A DNA stretch of 35,407 bases from a virus. This document shows positions 1-6,581 of the stretch, piece by piece (position 1 is the stretch's first letter; every line of letters begins with the position of its first letter). The notes beneath the pieces were generated by a model. That model was given only the letters and a program-made list of their open reading frames with translations, was not told where the DNA came from and ran no database searches. The stretch spans positions 1 through 35,407 of the IMG/VR virus record IMGVR_UViG_3300044630_006602. The stretch is one strand, 5' to 3'. The position numbers and the translations under genes were made by a program.

Positions 1-147
1 CCATGTTTCTTGCTTGTCACGATGGAAGTGCATGCTGAATTTTGCACCCGTATTAAAGTGCATGAACTTGCTACAGTACTGGTCGTTGGTTGCCCAGATT
101 TCTTCCGAACCCCAACCTTTTTCTACTCTACCTGTCAGTCTTGTCAT
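1..147 (-). CDS. Cupin-domain sugar isomerase-like protein (N-terminal part, runs off window)
   Basis: The minus strand from an ATG at 147 reads 49 codons with no stop and leaves the window at base 1. The visible peptide contains VEKGWGSEEIWATND, then a GKF/HF-type strand and the metal-site pattern SMHFHRDKQETW. This matches the start of the cupin found in type II mannose-6-phosphate isomerases and related sugar-phosphate cupins, where the HxH and Glu residues bind a metal. The start overlaps the stop of the upstream kinase gene as ATGA (144-147), so the two are translationally coupled. The neighbours are HldE-type kinase and nucleotidyltransferase genes and two glycosyltransferases, so a role in making a nucleotide sugar or its precursor is likely. 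With only 49 residues visible, the substrate cannot be named; it could equally be a dTDP-sugar-type or unassigned cupin. Confidence 0.8.
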   Translation of the reverse strand, partial: MTRLTGRVEKGWGSEEIWATNDQYCSKFMHFNTGAKFSMHFHRDKQETW

Positions 148-905
148 TTGATTTCGTCCAGTCTAGGTGCATACACACCTATGTGTTGTACTGTGATTGC
201 TGACGCTTTGTTGGCAAATTTAACAGCATCAGGCATGTGTTTTGTTTCTAAAAATTTGTACACAAGAGCCGCTAAGAATGTATCACCTGCTCCGCATACG
301 TCAGTGACATCTCCCGCAATCTCAGCAGGAAATACCCAACCGTTCCATTCTGCACCATCACTTCCGTGAGTGACAATCAAATGTTCTGTGTCAGGCAAAC
401 TTGTTGCACGACTTTTTTCCAGTGCATTGATCTTGACATAGCAACCTGCTAATCTTGCCAAATCTGTTTTCTTTGTGTCAACAAAGATAGGCACGTTGAC
501 TTCTCGAACCAGTTCTTCTATGAGTTCGTAAGTCACTGTGCCTTTGTTGTAGTCACTGATCACAACGGCATCATACCCGGGAGGTATTGCTGTTTCGAAT
601 GTAATAGGTTTGCCTTCAACATCACGGTCCACACGCAGTAATTGTTGTTTGGTACGTTCGTCAATCAGTCTGTTTTTCTCACTGACCCTATCTTTGTCTC
701 TTATGAAATCAACCACACATCCTAATGCTTCTAGATTATTTTTTACATTGCCTGCCATGCCATCTCGGCGAATGGTATAGTGTGGTTCAAATACTGGAAC
801 CGGTGCTTCGGGACTGATGCGTTTCACATAGCCATATGTGTAAACGTCATTGCAGTCATCACCGATTAACAATATCTTGTATTTTGTTTGTTGTGCTGTA
901 TCCAT
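144..905 (-). CDS. PfkB-family sugar kinase, HldE N-domain-like (heptose-7-phosphate kinase type)
   Basis: This 253-aa protein resembles the kinase half of bacterial HldE/RfaE, which phosphorylates D-glycero-D-manno-heptose 7-phosphate at C1. Visible landmarks are the first strand KILLIGDD (10-17), the HldE signature RISPEAPVPVF (29-39), the substrate-loop segment GMAGNVKNNLEALG (49-62), SDYNKG (117-122), and the PfkB catalytic motif DVCGAGDTF (202-210) whose GAGD Asp is the expected base. The family's kinase domain is usually about 315 residues, so this copy is compact. The ATG at 905 lies 47 bases inside the upstream nucleotidyltransferase gene in another frame. No later in-frame ATG would keep the first beta-strand, so the overlap appears real. 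The stop overlaps the cupin start. The exact sugar substrate is inferred from the HldE resemblance only. Confidence 0.88.
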   Translation of the reverse strand: MDTAQQTKYKILLIGDDCNDVYTYGYVKRISPEAPVPVFEPHYTIRRDGMAGNVKNNLEALGCVVDFIRDKDRVSEKNRLIDERTKQQLLRVDRDVEGKPITFETAIPPGYDAVVISDYNKGTVTYELIEELVREVNVPIFVDTKKTDLARLAGCYVKINALEKSRATSLPDTEHLIVTHGSDGAEWNGWVFPAEIAGDVTDVCGAGDTFLAALVYKFLETKHMPDAVKFANKASAITVQHIGVYAPRLDEIK

Positions 906-1251
906 TTAATCTTTCAAAAAAAACTATTTGTTTGCATATCTCTTGACCAACTATGGGTTTGTCTCGGTAATCTGAACCTTTTACCATAACGTCACATGCT
1001 TGAATGAGACTTGTTAATTCATCGTCTGTGTCAAACACAAACACTTCATCTACACTTTTAAGTGCGCTGAGTATTGTGCCTCTTTCAACTTGAGAATTTA
1101 TAGGTCTGTCAGATCCTTTTAATAACTTAACTCGGTCATCACTGTCAATCCCTACAACCAACCGGTCACCTAGACTTTTTGCATAGTCAAGCAAGGCAAT
1201 GTGTCCTACATGTAGTATATCAAATGTGCCATTCACAAACACTTTCTTCAT
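859..1251 (-). CDS. HldE C-domain-like nucleotidyltransferase (heptose-1-phosphate adenylyltransferase type)
   Basis: This 130-aa cytidylyltransferase-fold enzyme resembles the C-terminal half of HldE/RfaE, which makes ADP-heptose from heptose 1-phosphate and ATP. The sequence shows NGTFDILHVGH (7-17) with the nucleotide-binding HxGH, the segment DRPINSQVERGTILSALKS (48-66), KGSDY (91-95), and the C-terminal FFERLNGYSTTNKI (111-124) typical of the family. I start it at the ATG at 1251, directly before the first strand. The open frame continues upstream to 1338, but those residues have no counterpart in the family and lie inside the preceding glycosyltransferase gene. The ATG overlaps that gene's TGA (1248-1251, ATGA). 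Its own 3' end overlaps the kinase gene by 47 bases. In bacteria the kinase domain precedes this domain in one polypeptide; here the order is reversed and the halves are separate. Confidence 0.9.
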   Translation of the reverse strand: MKKVFVNGTFDILHVGHIALLDYAKSLGDRLVVGIDSDDRVKLLKGSDRPINSQVERGTILSALKSVDEVFVFDTDDELTSLIQACDVMVKGSDYRDKPIVGQEICKQIVFFERLNGYSTTNKIQDIVNR

Positions 1252-2051
1252 TGTGCCCGCCACTGCTTGACATTGTAATGAAACGCACCTGTCTGTGCTA
1301 CTGTTTGTATTCGCAAGCGACAATCCTGATATTCCCAAACCAATTCATCCAACCAATGATCAGTTTGCGTACCAGCTATGTGTCGTTTCATATGCACAAT
1401 CTTTGGGTATGTACTGAATGGCGTTGTGACACGGTCTCGACCCATGATTTCTGCAGCCATGGCATACACTAAGTCAGTTGATGGTGTCTCATCTGGAAAC
1501 TTTATGAGTTTTCGAAACTCTGCCCAATTGGCAAATATGTTGCCTACCCAGCCAAAAAATTCCTTGGCAGTCTCGCTACGCCGCCAGTATGTGATGGCAT
1601 TGTACACGTCAGGCAAGTTGTTGACATCAAACACTCTGCGGTAATGTCTTGCTGTGCTGATGTTATCTTTCCAATCTCTACAGCCTGTGCTAATCACAAC
1701 ATCACGATGTCTGAACTGTGTCCACCAGTGGTCAATGGGACTCACAATAAACATGTCTGCTTCTAGTTTGATAGTTTCGCGAAATGGTGTGAGTGCAAAC
1801 AGTTGTGCATCATTGGCAAATGGGTTGGCATTGGGCACAATCTGTCTGTGATGATCATACAAAGGTTCAGTGTAAGCACGGTCTGTGACTAAACATATAC
1901 GTGCTGACGGATCCCAGTAGCGTATGGTTTTGGCTAGAGTCCTAGCACAATCTTGATAATCTACTGTGTCGCTGTTAACCGCAACAATCACATAACCTTG
2001 TTCGTCAACTGGCTGCAACGATGGCCTCCAGATGTCGTTTGCACATGGCAT
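1248..2051 (-). CDS. GT-A-like glycosyltransferase (second of a tandem pair)
   Basis: A 267-aa protein with the layout of a small nucleotide-sugar glycosyltransferase: a first strand GYVIVAVNSD (19-28), a region resembling RTLAKTIRYW (37-46), ICLVTDRAY (52-60), and the metal-binding neighbourhood KLEADMFIVSP (95-105). EAD here stands where the upstream gene and most GT-A enzymes carry DxD. It is a diverged relative of the upstream gene, sharing the strand / helix / VTD / xAD order. The acceptor is unknown; the ADP-heptose-type genes just downstream suggest a heptose-like donor, but that is inference. The ATG at 2051 overlaps the preceding gene by 47 bases. An in-frame TTG at 2018 has a much better ribosome site (GGAGG at 2025-2029, six-base spacing) and would leave nine residues before the first strand, so the true start may be 2018. 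Confidence 0.7.
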   Translation of the reverse strand: MPCANDIWRPSLQPVDEQGYVIVAVNSDTVDYQDCARTLAKTIRYWDPSARICLVTDRAYTEPLYDHHRQIVPNANPFANDAQLFALTPFRETIKLEADMFIVSPIDHWWTQFRHRDVVISTGCRDWKDNISTARHYRRVFDVNNLPDVYNAITYWRRSETAKEFFGWVGNIFANWAEFRKLIKFPDETPSTDLVYAMAAEIMGRDRVTTPFSTYPKIVHMKRHIAGTQTDHWLDELVWEYQDCRLRIQTVAQTGAFHYNVKQWRAQ

Positions 2052-2823
2052 GAAAATCCAGTCCCTGCCAACTCATGGTTTTCAATCTGCCTTCTGTGTT
2101 GGTGTATGTGATTTCATAATGGTCCTTTTCCGTGCATGTCAAACCATGATCTGGCATGACATTGAGCATGGGCCGAAATATCTCATGCACTGATTGGTTG
2201 GCACCTGCTACCAGGCCCAAGGCAATGCTCAGTGCATAGTCATTGCGATAGTTGTTTTGGTGTATGCCATACAAGTCTCGATAGTGCTGCCAATTGTTGC
2301 GAATCATTTGCATACTATCAAATATGAATTGGCTGACGTTGCCACGACGAAACATCATCACAGTGGCCCACCACATGGGCATCTTGTACTCACCAAATGT
2401 TTCAAGATTGGTCATGCTGCTGGGTTCAAATGCATCTTTAAAGGCTGCGAACTGTTGCGGTATTTTCAATACATCCAACAGTGAGTTACTGGCCACAACA
2501 TAGTCGGCATCCAGTACTATGGTTTGATCAAAAGGTGACAACTCATAGGCATTGATGCGTCCAGCATTGTGCCAGGTCACTGTGGTGCCGTAGTCTGCAA
2601 AGTGTCTTGAGCCACCAGTATCCGGTGCTGTGACGATGATGTGTTCAAATGTATACTTTGCTGCCTCTTCGGGTGCATCTGTGACCACAGCCACAGGCAA
2701 GTCTAAATGGCGGCGAATGTTTTTTGCACTCCACGCAGCCATGGCAAGGTAATCTGTTGCCTCATTGTTGAAGGCAAAGATCACGACACCTTGTGTCAGC
2801 GTTTTTGGTTTAGTTCGTCCCAT
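2005..2823 (-). CDS. GT-A-like glycosyltransferase (first of a tandem pair)
   Basis: A 272-aa protein with GT-A/GT8-like features: first strand QGVVIFAFNNEATDY, a helix with SAKNIRRHLDLP, the strand VAVVTDAP, and the DxD motif in TIVLDADYVV (DAD at residues 105-107 from this start), expected to bind a divalent metal and the sugar nucleotide. I use the ATG at 2823 because it lies about ten residues before the first strand, as in the paralogue downstream. An ATG at 2835 and a TTG at 2856 are in frame and also possible. All three lie within the 3' end of the upstream 102-aa gene, so the genes overlap by 28 bases or more. Donor and acceptor cannot be told from sequence. Together with its paralogue and the HldE-type genes it forms a compact glycan-modification operon. 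Confidence 0.75.
   Translation of the reverse strand: MGRTKPKTLTQGVVIFAFNNEATDYLAMAAWSAKNIRRHLDLPVAVVTDAPEEAAKYTFEHIIVTAPDTGGSRHFADYGTTVTWHNAGRINAYELSPFDQTIVLDADYVVASNSLLDVLKIPQQFAAFKDAFEPSSMTNLETFGEYKMPMWWATVMMFRRGNVSQFIFDSMQMIRNNWQHYRDLYGIHQNNYRNDYALSIALGLVAGANQSVHEIFRPMLNVMPDHGLTCTEKDHYEITYTNTEGRLKTMSWQGLDFHAMCKRHLEAIVAAS
2025..2029 (-). promoter_or_regulatory. Shine-Dalgarno GGAGG that may set a TTG start at 2018
   Basis: On the minus strand GGAGG is followed after six bases by an in-frame TTG (2016-2018) of the second glycosyltransferase. The ATG at 2051 has no comparable site. Using the TTG would cut the overlap with the upstream gene from 47 to 14 bases. The same GGAGG also lies inside coding sequence of both frames, so chance occurrence cannot be excluded. 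Confidence 0.4.
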
Positions 2824-3104
2824 TCCACTTTCCATGCATTCATTTGTTCTTGCCAACGTTCGTGTGCTCGAGCAAACAAGTCTGTCACAGTGATTTTTAC
2901 TGGAGTCTCATACAAGTCTAGTATCACAACATCCTTGTCCTGTGCGCAGGCCAATAGCACAGTCAACAGTTCCGGTCCTGCACGCCACATTCCACCGGCG
3001 TGGGCAAAAACCATTTTGGCTTCGTATTTCTCTTTGAGCACACGCCGGGCGGCTGCATGATCAAATCGGGCTCGTGCGTGAGCAACTAGGGCATCAGTAT
3101 TCAT
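2796..3104 (-). CDS. Small conserved phage protein of unknown function
   Basis: A 102-aa hydrophilic protein without signal peptide or membrane segment. It begins with a helical Ala/Arg-rich stretch (NTDALVAHARARFDHAAARR), continues with a compact core (MVFAHAGGMWRAGPELLTVL), a strand VVILDLYETPVKI, and ends with a helix rich in Trp, Glu and Gln. I believe similar short proteins occur in T4-like marine phages without an assigned role, but I cannot confirm this here. It is the first gene of the glycan block, starting just after the terminator of the structural block. Its ATG lies only five bases downstream of a TATAAT hexamer and no Shine-Dalgarno is visible, so its mRNA may be leaderless. Its 3' end overlaps the first glycosyltransferase gene. 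Confidence 0.8.
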   Translation of the reverse strand: MNTDALVAHARARFDHAAARRVLKEKYEAKMVFAHAGGMWRAGPELLTVLLACAQDKDVVILDLYETPVKITVTDLFARAHERWQEQMNAWKVEWDELNQKR

Positions 3105-3109
3105 AATGC

Positions 3110-3138
3110 ATTATATAGGAAAAACAAAGAAAAGTAAA
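3110..3138 (-). promoter_or_regulatory. Candidate sigma70-type promoter of the glycan block
   Basis: On the minus strand, TTTACT (3138-3133, four of six matches to TTGACA) is separated by 17 bases from a perfect TATAAT (3115-3110). The start codon at 3104 follows five bases later, so transcription would begin at about the A of the ATG. The -35 element overlaps the foot of the terminator hairpin. The perfect -10 and correct spacing favour a promoter; the weak -35 argues caution. Confidence 0.45.
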
Positions 3139-3155
3139 GGGGCAACTGCCCCTTT
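3136..3155 (-). terminator. Rho-independent terminator closing the structural block
   Basis: A perfect nine-base inverted repeat (aaaggggca / tgccccttt) with a minimal loop lies three bases beyond the TAA of the 316-aa structural gene. On the minus strand it is followed by a T-rich run (CTTTTCTTTGTTTTTCC). On the plus strand the stem ends in TTTT, so some function in both directions is possible. It separates the late virion genes from the glycan block. Confidence 0.85.
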
Positions 3156-3158
3156 TGG

Positions 3159-4109
3159 TTAGACTGTTGAAGCAGCCACTGTGGGTGTGCCCCAGGTGTT
3201 GGTAAGGGTGGTTGTTTCAGGAGGGTAATAGGTGACAATGGTACAAGGTGCTGTGCCCGGAGTGGCGCCTGAAGCCGCTGTGCCGCCCGAAATTGCATCA
3301 CCATCACTGGCTGACCAGAGTGTGGTAATTGTCAGTGTATTCGACGAAGCTCCTTTGGCAATGGTATGCTGAATGAAATTGCTGGTATAAGGTGCAGTAT
3401 CAGCAAATTGTTTGTACACAATAGTACCAGCAGCGCCAGCCACAAGAGCGTCCCACCCAGTGCCTGTACTCAATATATTTGGTGCACCAGTGCCACCAAC
3501 TTTAGTTGTACCTGTGTATGATACCCCAGCGATAGTATGAGCAGTGGCCAGCCCAGAAATCCAAATGTCGCCACACAAGGTGTTGGCCAAGTCATTCCAT
3601 TCTGGATCACCAGTTTGTCCAGTTGCTGTTTTGCTTACATCAATTTTGATCAAACCACCGGCATTGAAAAAATAAGTTGCGGCTGCGGCACTGGTCCAGG
3701 TCACTGTATTAGTAAAAGTAATGCTCCAGGCACCAGGTCCAGTACCAGCAGTCTTGCTGTTGGTACCAGTCCATCCAGTAAATTGACTGCCCACCGCATA
3801 CGCATTGTAACGATTGTTAAACACGTTGGTGATATCTGTGTTGACAGCAGCCAACACACTGATAGTTGTTCCTGTTGTAGGAGCAGCTCTTGCAGTGATT
3901 ACGGTATTTGTATGTGTACCCAAACTGGCAGTAGTGTTAACTAGGCTGGCCCATTGGGTAGCGGTGACAGTTCCTGCAGCAGCCACAGTACTTAATGCTG
4001 TTTGCCCATATGCTGTGTTCCAGGTGGCGTTGATATTGGCACCTGCTGTGGTACTTACAAAGCCATTGTAATCTGTTGCTTGAATCAGTCCGCCTGATGA
4101 ATATGTCAT
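3159..4109 (-). CDS. Virion structural protein, fibre-like, low complexity
   Basis: A 316-aa protein extremely rich in Thr, Ala, Gly and Asn, predicted to be mostly beta-structure, with no signal peptide. It begins with GGLIQATDYNGFVSTTAGAN and has a repeated Asn/Thr/Val-rich texture. Such composition is usual for tail-fibre or baseplate-fibre proteins of T4-like phages. It follows the 608-aa tail fibre by 12 bases, with a good ribosome site (AGGGAAC just before the ATG), and is the last gene before the terminator, so it is probably a second fibre component or accessory. Enzymatic motifs are not visible. Structural assignment rests on composition and position. Confidence 0.75.
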   Translation of the reverse strand: MTYSSGGLIQATDYNGFVSTTAGANINATWNTAYGQTALSTVAAAGTVTATQWASLVNTTASLGTHTNTVITARAAPTTGTTISVLAAVNTDITNVFNNRYNAYAVGSQFTGWTGTNSKTAGTGPGAWSITFTNTVTWTSAAAATYFFNAGGLIKIDVSKTATGQTGDPEWNDLANTLCGDIWISGLATAHTIAGVSYTGTTKVGGTGAPNILSTGTGWDALVAGAAGTIVYKQFADTAPYTSNFIQHTIAKGASSNTLTITTLWSASDGDAISGGTAASGATPGTAPCTIVTYYPPETTTLTNTWGTPTVAASTV

Positions 4110-4121
4110 TTTTGTTCCCTG

Positions 4122-5948
4122 TTACTTGATAGTCACAATTGCTTCAATTGTGCCCAATTCTGCAGTGTGTTTGTTTTCCAGTGAGCGACCAATCACATTG
4201 AATGCTGTGGCTTCGCCTGGCTGTGCTGCTCTAGCAACACCTTCGCCAGCACTCACAAGACGATCACCTTTGCGTACTGTGCCCACACATTTTACAGGAA
4301 CTCGACCTGTCATTGCAACCGCTGGGTGAGTGTCATCTTCTCCAGCGCCGCCGTTCATTGTGTAGGCTGGTCTTGTACTTATAACCCCAAACACATTTTC
4401 GCTTAGATCTTCAGTAGATCGAGTGATTTCTTTTGCGCCACCCAATTCTACAACTGTGCCAGGTTCCAACACGTCATCAGCAGCAAAGCGTTCTGCAACG
4501 TCAGCGTATAGTGCTGTGGTAGCAGTGGCAAACACACGGTTAAAGTAGTTGCTTGATGACCCAATGTTACCAATTGCATTGGTGCCAGTTTTCTCAATAC
4601 CGATTGTGCTGACGTTACCGGCAAAAAATGCGGTACCTGATGTGAGCACCAGTACATTACTGGTTCCAGCAACATTGAAGTTGACATTGCCGTCGGTGAC
4701 GCCAATATTGCCTTCTGTGACGCCGTTGACAAATTTGGTAACGCTGACACCCAAACTCAATCCTGTGAGTTGTGATCCGTTGCCCAAGAAGAATGTGCCT
4801 GCAATATTTGCCTGACTGGTTATGTTACCAGTGGCACTGACTTGTCCACTAGTTCGCAGATTACCTGCTTGCACATTGGCTGTGGCGCTGAGTGTAGCAC
4901 CTTGTACCAGTCCAGCAGTTAATATGTTACCACCAGTGATGTTTCCAGTGGCACTCACTTGCCCGCCAGTGGTCAAGTTGCCACCAGAACTGTTGCCAGT
5001 TACGCCCAGTGTTGTACCTACTGTGGCAGCATTTGAAATTGCAAATGTACCATTGCTGCCCAAGGCTTGCGCCACATTAAATGTGGTACCGCTGACATTG
5101 GCTTGAATAATCAAATTACCACCAGAGATGTTGCTCTTGATGTTGGCATCAGTTGTGGTGGTATTGACGTTGAATACGTTGGCCGCACCCACAAACATCC
5201 CAGTGTTGTTTTGTACACGTAAAATACCTGTTGTGGCAGTGTTGGCATCTGCCCGCATGAATTGCGAACTGTCTAAACTGTCTAATAACTGTGCATTTGT
5301 AGCTGATCCAGCAAACACTGCACCTGCCACTGAAGAACTAAGGGTCACGCCTGGAAAGATAGTAGGGAACGCTGAAGCAACAGATGCCTCAGGCGTAAAA
5401 CTTGCACTGTAGTACACAATAGCAACACGCACGTTTTGCACATACAAACTGGTAATATATTTTGTGGCTCCAACGTTGTCTAAAATTGTTTCAGGAATAG
5501 CACCTGATGTGCCTTGTGCGCTGGAATACCCAGGCCCGACCACAATAAATGTTCCCGGATTGCCGCCCACAGTACATACATTGAGTTGTTGATTGGTAGT
5601 ACTGTACCACAAATCACCAACCACACTGGGGCTGGGTTGACTGCTGCTGGATGTGGCAGAACTAATGGTTTTCCAGCCCCCTGTGCCAGAATACACCTTG
5701 AGCAATGTATTGGTTTTATCCCACCACAACTGTCCAACCAACGGAGAATTCAATTGTGCCACAGTTGGATTGCCACCTGAACTTGTACTGGAAAAATTCT
5801 CCAGCATCTGGATAAAGTTTTCGTCTAAAAATTCACCGTATCCGGCGTAATTTTTACCTACCAAAGTCAAACTTGAACTGGTGTTGGTTGTACCGTCTGC
5901 AATGGTTGCAAAAACTGTGCCGTCGGTTAGATTGATTGTATATGCCAT
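4122..5948 (-). CDS. Tail fibre protein with C-terminal chaperone/autoprocessing-like domain
   Basis: A 608-aa protein. The N-terminal part has a motif seen in T4-like fibre proteins: ENFIQMLENF (43-52), then PLVGQLWWDKTNTLLKVY (69-86), echoed by VVGDLWYSTTNQQLNV (109-124). The middle is a Gly/Asn/Thr-rich repeat region with recurring SGQVSATGNIT units, likely a beta-helix or beta-prism shaft. From about residue 480 (YADVAERFAADD) to the end lies a domain like those ending many phage fibres, with EPGTVVELGG, GVISTRPAYTMN, TGRVPVKCVG and VRKGDRLVSAG. These are compared with the Peptidase_G2 / intramolecular-chaperone type; self-cleavage is not shown by the sequence. A perfect late promoter lies 22 bases upstream and AGGA precedes the ATG. 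Host recognition is the expected role. Confidence 0.85.
   Translation of the reverse strand: MAYTINLTDGTVFATIADGTTNTSSSLTLVGKNYAGYGEFLDENFIQMLENFSSTSSGGNPTVAQLNSPLVGQLWWDKTNTLLKVYSGTGGWKTISSATSSSSQPSPSVVGDLWYSTTNQQLNVCTVGGNPGTFIVVGPGYSSAQGTSGAIPETILDNVGATKYITSLYVQNVRVAIVYYSASFTPEASVASAFPTIFPGVTLSSSVAGAVFAGSATNAQLLDSLDSSQFMRADANTATTGILRVQNNTGMFVGAANVFNVNTTTTDANIKSNISGGNLIIQANVSGTTFNVAQALGSNGTFAISNAATVGTTLGVTGNSSGGNLTTGGQVSATGNITGGNILTAGLVQGATLSATANVQAGNLRTSGQVSATGNITSQANIAGTFFLGNGSQLTGLSLGVSVTKFVNGVTEGNIGVTDGNVNFNVAGTSNVLVLTSGTAFFAGNVSTIGIEKTGTNAIGNIGSSSNYFNRVFATATTALYADVAERFAADDVLEPGTVVELGGAKEITRSTEDLSENVFGVISTRPAYTMNGGAGEDDTHPAVAMTGRVPVKCVGTVRKGDRLVSAGEGVARAAQPGEATAFNVIGRSLENKHTAELGTIEAIVTIK
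4824..4982 (-). repeat. Imperfect direct repeats in the tail-fibre shaft
   Basis: A 42-base unit at 4824-4865 recurs with substitutions at 4941-4982, both encoding a GQVSATGNIT-type segment. Related but more diverged GGN/LTTG units flank them. They are in-frame protein repeats of the fibre shaft and could allow length change by recombination. Confidence 0.6.
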
Positions 5949-5969
5949 GTCAGATGTTCCTAGTTGCTA

Positions 5970-5977
5970 TATTTATA
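5970..5977 (-). promoter_or_regulatory. Late promoter TATAAATA for the tail-fibre gene
   Basis: The minus strand carries a perfect T4-type late -10 element TATAAATA, 22 bases before the ATG at 5948, leaving room for a short leader with an AGGA ribosome site. The element contains the TAA stop codon of the upstream 202-aa gene. It is the best match to the late consensus in the window. Confidence 0.8.
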
Positions 5978-6581
5978 CAGCATTTATGTTGCTCAGCGTC
6001 TGTATACGCAGGGTATAGTCGATTTGAATCTGTCGATTCAAACTTTTTTGCACCGGGTGAAAAATCACGTGTGTAATCAAGCGCAGATTATCCACAGACC
6101 CGTTCCATGTTTTTAACCCAAGTTCGTCAAACACAAACTCGCCATTGAAATTGGTCGAGTTATCAAATGCCTGTTGTTCAGGGGGTTCGCCGTAGTCCAG
6201 CAAACAAGTCACAAGAATATCACTGTATACATTGCCACTGGTATGTAACGCAGTCATTTTGTTGTTTTCAGGGTCTGTGTCAGCAGCTGAATTATCATCA
6301 ACTACTTTGGCGTAGGTTTGATTGTACAAGTCAGCGTTTTGTCCTGTGGTGTTTGGGGGCAAGTATGTGATGACACCTGTGGGATCAACCGAACTGCCGC
6401 CGTTGCCGAATGCCATTTGATAAATGTATCCGGTGTTACGATCACTCAATGTTTGGGCCATGGCCAAACTGATGTTTTCATAGTGAATAGCGTTCTTTTT
6501 GTCCACCAGTACTTCACCAGTTTTGGGATCGTGTATCTTGACGAATCCTTCAATTTTGCACAGTCCAGGCTGGATAATCAT
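5973..6581 (-). CDS. Virion-associated protein of unknown function (202 aa)
   Basis: A 202-aa protein starting with GLCKIEGFVKIHDPKTGEVL, followed by KKNAIHYENISLAMAQTLSD and a beta-rich middle with MAFGNGGSSVDPTG and ending in a strand-rich segment (FHPVQKSLNRQIQIDYTLRI). There is no signal peptide or catalytic motif. Its position between the giant structural gene and the tail fibre, plus the beta-rich sequence, suggest a baseplate or fibre-attachment component. Its first 20 residues resemble the C-terminal half of the 48-aa gene just upstream, with which it overlaps by four bases (ATGA). A strong GGAGG precedes its ATG by seven bases. The final codons run into the late promoter of the tail-fibre gene. 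Confidence 0.8.
   Translation of the reverse strand: MIIQPGLCKIEGFVKIHDPKTGEVLVDKKNAIHYENISLAMAQTLSDRNTGYIYQMAFGNGGSSVDPTGVITYLPPNTTGQNADLYNQTYAKVVDDNSAADTDPENNKMTALHTSGNVYSDILVTCLLDYGEPPEQQAFDNSTNFNGEFVFDELGLKTWNGSVDNLRLITHVIFHPVQKSLNRQIQIDYTLRIQTLSNINAV

Noticed and set aside
10-369. Plus-strand open frame of 119 codons at the left edge
   Set aside because: It overlaps the cupin and kinase genes on the other strand, both of which have clear family motifs; its own translation shows none.
1252-1338. Upstream extension of the nucleotidyltransferase frame
   Set aside because: Residues before the ATG at 1251 have no family counterpart and are antisense to nothing useful; the ATGA overlap with the preceding gene and the strand right after Met favour 1251.
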